17,411 bases of DNA from UBA6120 sp964495145 (GTDB taxonomy: Bacteria; Bacillota_I; Bacilli_A; RFN20; CAG-826). Position numbers and translations under genes: made by a program. Under the pieces are notes generated by a model. That model did not search any database. It was not told the DNA's origin and was given only the letters and a program-made list of their open reading frames with translations. Below, piece after piece: positions 14,856 through 17,411 of the stretch. The stretch lies in NCBI GenBank assembly GCA_964495145.1, contig CAZBUP010000025.1:1-17411 (forward strand). Reading direction: 5' to 3'. Every line of letters begins with the position of its first letter. The stretch's first letter is position 1.

Positions 14856-14884
14856 TGCTTTGGCGTGAGCCGAAGCATTTTCTT
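14856..14884 (+). terminator. Intrinsic terminator of tRNA-Arg
   Basis: TGCTTTGGC (14856-14864) pairs with GCCGAAGCA (14869-14877), nine pairs with one G-U, around a GTGA loop and followed by TTTTCTT. It begins 12 bases after the tRNA CCA. Confidence 0.8.
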
Positions 14885-14893
14885 ATTGGGCTA

Positions 14894-14913
14894 ATCGTTA
14901 TTTTAATAACGAT
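14894..14913. promoter_or_regulatory. 20-base perfect palindrome upstream of the 2-TM protein gene
   Basis: ATCGTTATT-TT-AATAACGAT is an inverted repeat of nine bases per arm. It has almost no loop and no T-run, which speaks against a terminator. It lies 38 bases upstream of the extended -10 of the next gene and could be an operator for a dimeric regulator. No regulator is assigned. Confidence 0.4.
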
Positions 14914-14948
14914 GAAGAGATGACAGGCATCTTATGTTGACGTGACAG

Positions 14949-14957
14949 TGGTATAAT
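14949..14957 (+). promoter_or_regulatory. Extended -10 promoter placed for a leaderless transcript
   Basis: TG-G-TATAAT is a full extended -10. The expected start, seven bases after its last T, is 14964, the A of the next gene's ATG. No Shine-Dalgarno sequence is present, which agrees with a leaderless mRNA. A -35 at the normal distance is not evident. Confidence 0.6.
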
Positions 14958-14963
14958 TTAACC

Positions 14964-15623
14964 ATGTCAATGACCAAAAAATTAAAACCGCTGTTCAAGA
15001 AATTGGCGGCGATGGACAAAAAGCGCGGCACCGTTCAGGAGTTCGTCGAAAACGAATACATGGACGAAGAAGGCACGGCCATCATCAACATCAATTTGAA
15101 AAATGCCGACAACCTTTTTTCGCCTTATTCTGAAAAGAAGACTTTGAATCAGGAATTGATGCGCTACATCGATTCGCAGGCCGACCCGCTTCCGCCAGAG
15201 TTGCCCCTGGTCATCAATTTCATCGTCGATGACGTCAGCAAAGTCGACCAGGAATTCATCCGTCGCGCCATCAAGCGTTATTATTGGCTGTCTTATAAAG
15301 CCATGACCAAAGACTTGCGCCGCATCATGATCAACTCGTTGGTGTTCTTATTGATCGGCATCGGCATCTTGGCCCTTTACGAAACGCTGAATCGCTTGGA
15401 CATCGACCTTTTCATCAACCCATTCATCCTGATTGCTTCCTGGGTCTTTATTTGGGAAGCATTCAGCAGTTTCATGTTCAACCGCCGCGAGAAACAAAGC
15501 GAGCGTGCCAACGAGGGCCAAATGGCCGTGGCCACGGTCCGTTTCGAGAACCGGGATCGCCAAAGCCAAGCATCCGTCGTTCCAAAAACCAATAAGTCCC
15601 ATCCAGGCAAAACCTCCCGATAG
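14964..15623 (+). CDS. Two-TM membrane protein of unknown function
   Basis: I cannot assign a function to this 219-residue protein. It begins with a basic stretch (MTKKLKPLFKKLAAMDKKRG). A soluble alpha/beta-looking region of about 110 residues follows, containing ADNLFSPYSEKKTLNQEL and an LPLVINFIVDD strand. Two hydrophobic helices lie near 117-138 and 148-170, the second with WVFIWEAFSSF. A charged, Ser/Lys-rich tail ends the protein. The arrangement of soluble N-terminal part, YYWLSYKAMTKDLRR-like basic helix and WVFIWEA in the second helix reminds me of an uncharacterised family seen in clostridia and archaea, but I cannot name it. Translation likely starts on a leaderless mRNA; Met3 at 14970 is a possible alternative. 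It is a stand-alone gene between tRNA-Arg and the XRE regulator. Confidence 0.85.
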   Translation: MSMTKKLKPLFKKLAAMDKKRGTVQEFVENEYMDEEGTAIININLKNADNLFSPYSEKKTLNQELMRYIDSQADPLPPELPLVINFIVDDVSKVDQEFIRRAIKRYYWLSYKAMTKDLRRIMINSLVFLLIGIGILALYETLNRLDIDLFINPFILIASWVFIWEAFSSFMFNRREKQSERANEGQMAVATVRFENRDRQSQASVVPKTNKSHPGKTSR

Positions 15624-15653
15624 TCCATTCGCATATTATGAAAAATGTTCGAT

Positions 15654-15667
15654 AAATATCGATATTT
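15654..15667. promoter_or_regulatory. 14-base AT palindrome over the -35 region of the XRE promoter
   Basis: AAATATCGATATTT is a perfect palindrome. It covers the place where the -35 of the following extended -10 would lie (15662-15667), so a dimeric repressor bound here would block it. It could also act with the overlapping CGATAAATATCG (15650-15661) and the T-run after it as a weak terminator of the preceding gene. Confidence 0.35.
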
Positions 15668-15681
15668 TTAGTATTTGAATG

Positions 15682-15690
15682 TGATATTAT
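15682..15690 (+). promoter_or_regulatory. Extended -10 of the XRE gene promoter
   Basis: TG-A-TATTAT is an extended -10 differing from the consensus at one base. The predicted start is 15697, the first base of a hairpin, leaving a 104-base leader before the ATG. Confidence 0.45.
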
Positions 15691-15696
15691 TGATTT

Positions 15697-15724
15697 GCAA
15701 CCGCCAGTTGCGGGCAATTGGCCC
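15697..15724 (+). other. Two back-to-back 5'-leader hairpins of the XRE mRNA
   Basis: GCAAC-CGCCA-GTTGC (15697-15711) is followed immediately by GGGC-AATTG-GCCC (15712-15724). If transcription starts at 15697 the mRNA begins with a hairpin, which would protect its 5' end. No T-run follows. Confidence 0.4.
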
Positions 15725-15740
15725 ATTTGAAAAGCAGAGT

Positions 15741-15800
15741 TGGTGGTCGCAACCGAACCCGCTACCCTAAGATGATGGTGGTCGGAAGGAGAGACCGAAC
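15741..15800 (+). repeat. Duplicated leader motif around the XRE ribosome binding site
   Basis: TGGTGGTCG occurs at 15741-15749 and 15776-15784, and each copy is followed by ACCGAAC (15752-15758 and 15794-15800). In the second copy GGTC (15780-15783) can pair with GACC (15793-15796), placing the Shine-Dalgarno AAGGAGAG (15786-15793) mostly in the loop. This may be a control element or a remnant of a short duplication. Confidence 0.45.
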
Positions 15801-16631
15801 ATGAACATTGAAATCGCGAATCGCTTAGTCGAATTACGCAAGAAAAACAACTTATCGCAAGAAGAATTAGCCTCAAAGTTAGGCTTGTCCCGGCAAGCCG
15901 TCAGCAAATGGGAACGGGCCGAAGCCTCGCCGGATACCGATAACCTGATTTGCCTCGCCAAAATCTACAATGTCTCGCTCGATGAATTATTAAAGAACGA
16001 CGCGCCGGTGGAAGACATCATTGACGAACAACGCACCGACGATCATCCCGAGGAAGAATTCGGGACCGGATCCGAGGGGAAGCGCAAGAGTTTCGTCCAC
16101 ATCGGCGGGGACGGCATCCATGTCGTCGATGACAAGGAAGAAGTCCACATTTCCGGATTGGGCGTCAACGTTGTCGACGGGGACACCCACGTCCACATCG
16201 GTCCCGGGGGTTTGCGGATCGGCGACGCCAAAATCGAAAAGAAGTATCGGCGCGCCCGCGAATTAGTGTCCGGGTTATCGGCCCTGCTGTGCGTCATCAC
16301 CTACATTTTGCTCGGATCGTTATTGCAGCTATGGCATCCCGGATGGATCATTTTCCTGGCGATTCCCATTTTGGAATCGATTGTGTCGGCCATCGCCTAC
16401 CGCCGCATCACCAAACTCGCTTATCCGGTAATGGTCGCCGCCGCCTATTTATTGATTGGTTTCCTGGCCGGGGGCTGGCATCCGTGGTGGGTCCTGTTCA
16501 TCACCATCCCGATCTTCTACATGGTTTTCAAACCGATTGAGCGCATATGGCTTAAAGACAAGACGGTCACCATCGACGACGTCGAGATTAAACTCGACGA
16601 GGTCGGCGAAGACCATAAGGACAAAGACTGA
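15801..16631 (+). CDS. XRE-family HTH regulator fused to a 16-residue repeat domain and four TM helices
   Basis: The 276-residue protein starts with a Cro/C1-type HTH (residues 1-66; LSQEELASKLGLSRQAVSKW). An acidic linker follows, then three exact 16-residue repeats starting at Val99, Val115 and Val131 with the pattern VHI-x-G-x-G-[IVL]-x-[VI]-x-D. Four hydrophobic helices then form two similar halves. Each half has a WHP turn (WHPGW at 178-182, WHPWW at 226-230) followed by an I-x-I-P-I-like helix. A short charged C-terminus ends the protein. It is probably a membrane-tethered DNA-binding sensor. XRE proteins with membrane tails are known; the repeat module between is not one I recognise. 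Start: AAGGAGAG seven bases before ATG. A strong terminator follows the TGA. Autoregulation is plausible from the palindrome and duplicated leader motif. Confidence 0.88.
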   Translation: MNIEIANRLVELRKKNNLSQEELASKLGLSRQAVSKWERAEASPDTDNLICLAKIYNVSLDELLKNDAPVEDIIDEQRTDDHPEEEFGTGSEGKRKSFVHIGGDGIHVVDDKEEVHISGLGVNVVDGDTHVHIGPGGLRIGDAKIEKKYRRARELVSGLSALLCVITYILLGSLLQLWHPGWIIFLAIPILESIVSAIAYRRITKLAYPVMVAAAYLLIGFLAGGWHPWWVLFITIPIFYMVFKPIERIWLKDKTVTIDDVEIKLDEVGEDHKDKD

Positions 16632-16634
16632 ACC

Positions 16635-16659
16635 AAACTCCCGTCACCCGGGAGTTTTT
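16635..16659 (+). terminator. Intrinsic terminator of the XRE gene
   Basis: AAACTCCCG (16635-16643) pairs perfectly with CGGGAGTTT (16649-16657) around TCACC and runs into five T residues (16655-16659). It lies four bases after the stop codon. Confidence 0.9.
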
Positions 16660-16729
16660 CTTATGCTCGACTAATGGTCGTCAATCCTTTAAAATCAAAT
16701 TAGGATATTCCACTCAAAGGGGAAAAACA

Positions 16730-17242
16730 ATGAAGCGACTTTATAAAACTTTACTGTTACCTTTATTCGTCATCGCCGTATCTTCGTGCGATACCTTTGC
16801 AAATTCGATTCTAGGGAACCTTGGAAGTTCAAGCGCAACCTCGACTGCCAGCCAGGCCTCGTCGACCTCAAACGTCAACTCGTCGATTTCTAACCCCACG
16901 TCGACGGGCGCCCTCGACCCGACCGTCGCCGCCATGCTTGACATCCTTTACGACGCCGGTTATGCCGACATTGACCGCACCAATGATCAGGAAACTTGGG
17001 ATTATCGGGAAGAGTTGTATTTCACCAATTACGGTCTGACCGTGGAAGTGGTTGGCTTTTATCAAGGTTACATTCCGGTTTATACCCGCTGGATGATGAT
17101 GGATGTCTTTGCAACCGAAGACGATGCCGGCGAGGTTTTCTGGGCTTTGGTGGACGATTCCAGCGTGACCAATTACCTCCATATCGACGGGCCGGTCGTC
17201 CTGCAGACGGGGTCCGAGGAGACTTGGGATCTTTTTAACTAA
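16730..17242 (+). CDS. Small lipoprotein of unknown function
   Basis: The 170-residue protein has a lipoprotein signal peptide: a basic start (MKRLYK), a hydrophobic core and the lipobox VSSC with Cys20. It should be lipidated and anchored on the outer face of the membrane. Residues about 33-62 are a Ser/Thr/Asn/Ala-rich linker typical of surface lipoproteins. A compact, acidic, aromatic-rich domain of about 105 residues follows (LDPTVAAMLDILYDAGY, then WDYREELYF, WMMMDVFATEDDA and EVFWALVDD), with no Cys and no motif I can name. AAAGGGG (16716-16722) lies seven bases before ATG. A weak promoter (TCGTCA, 17 bases, TAGGAT at 16701-16706) may precede it. It stands alone between the XRE terminator and tRNA-Ala. 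Confidence 0.88.
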   Translation: MKRLYKTLLLPLFVIAVSSCDTFANSILGNLGSSSATSTASQASSTSNVNSSISNPTSTGALDPTVAAMLDILYDAGYADIDRTNDQETWDYREELYFTNYGLTVEVVGFYQGYIPVYTRWMMMDVFATEDDAGEVFWALVDDSSVTNYLHIDGPVVLQTGSEETWDLFN

Positions 17243-17293
17243 TCGCGCCGATTGGACAAAATCATTTTTTGAACTCAAACTAGTCGTTTTCCG

Positions 17294-17322
17294 TTGAAAT
17301 CAGCCTCGGTCTTTGCTATTGT
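17294..17322 (+). promoter_or_regulatory. Putative tRNA-Ala promoter
   Basis: TTGAAA (17294-17299), a 17-base spacer and TATTGT (17317-17322), with a TGc extension before the -10, predict a start near 17329, seven bases before the tRNA. Confidence 0.6.
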
Positions 17323-17335
17323 ATTAAAGCAAATC

Positions 17336-17411
17336 GGGGCTGTAGCTCATCTGGGAGAGCGCTTCCATGGCATGGAAGAGGTAGCGAGTTCGATCCTCGT
17401 CAGCTCCACCA
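17336..17411 (+). tRNA. tRNA-Ala, anticodon GGC
   Basis: The acceptor GGGGCTG pairs with CAGCTCC, including the G3-U70 wobble pair that identifies alanine tRNAs. The anticodon arm is CTTCC-ATGGCAT-GGAAG with GGC. The D stem is GCTC/GAGC and the T arm contains GTTCGATC. Discriminator A and an encoded CCA reach the last base of the window. Anything downstream, such as further tRNAs, is outside view. Confidence 0.97.

Noticed and set aside
1..17411. CRISPR arrays, transposons, prophage or defence systems
   Set aside because: No spaced direct repeats, terminal inverted repeats, transposase, integrase or nuclease/toxin genes were seen.

Overview
The window looks like a chromosomal segment of a Bacillota/Mycoplasmatota-type bacterium. 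It has a Gram-positive PolC, the order (rpsB)-tsf-pyrH-frr-uppS-cdsA-dxr-rseP-polC known from Bacilli and relatives, and a lipobox protein with a Ser/Thr linker. By eye the base composition is moderately GC-rich, and many third positions are G or C. TGA is the stop of pyrH, uppS, cdsA, dxr and the XRE gene, and Trp is TGG, so the mycoplasma TGA=Trp code is not used. A GC-rich environmental Mollicutes or Bacilli relative would fit, but I cannot place it more finely from sequence alone.

Bases 1-10972 hold a housekeeping superoperon on the + strand: the S2 tail (partial), EF-Ts, UMP kinase, ribosome recycling factor, then UPP synthase, CDP-diglyceride synthase, DXP reductoisomerase, an RseP-type site-2 protease and the 1460-aa replicative polymerase PolC. 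It joins translation, nucleotide and isoprenoid/phospholipid precursor supply and replication. Two intrinsic terminators are built into the ends of tsf and frr. uppS has a perfect -10 only 13 bases from its ATG. cdsA/dxr and dxr/rseP overlap by 4 bases (ATGA). proS, usually between rseP and polC in Bacilli, is absent.

Bases 10973-12194 carry tRNA-Pro(CGG), a small cytidine/blasticidin-deaminase-like protein and a hemolysin III/PAQR (TrhA-like) membrane protein, possibly one transcript. A convergent terminator separates them from a minus-strand membrane diguanylate cyclase (12217-13281). That gene diverges from an ArsB/SLC13-like permease (13434-14729). The two predicted divergent promoters share one palindromic -35 hexamer, TTGCAA, each with a 17-base spacer.

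Bases 14730-17411 are accessory: tRNA-Arg(CCT) with a terminator, a 2-TM protein of unknown function with a likely leaderless promoter, an XRE regulator fused to three exact 16-residue repeats and a duplicated two-TM unit, a small lipoprotein, and tRNA-Ala(GGC) ending at the last base. No CRISPR array, transposase, phage gene or recognisable defence system is visible. No stretch longer than 300 bases lacks a gene. The points most worth a second look are the XRE-repeat-membrane fusion, the shared -35 divergent promoter, the terminators embedded in gene ends, and the -10 boxes set right against start codons.
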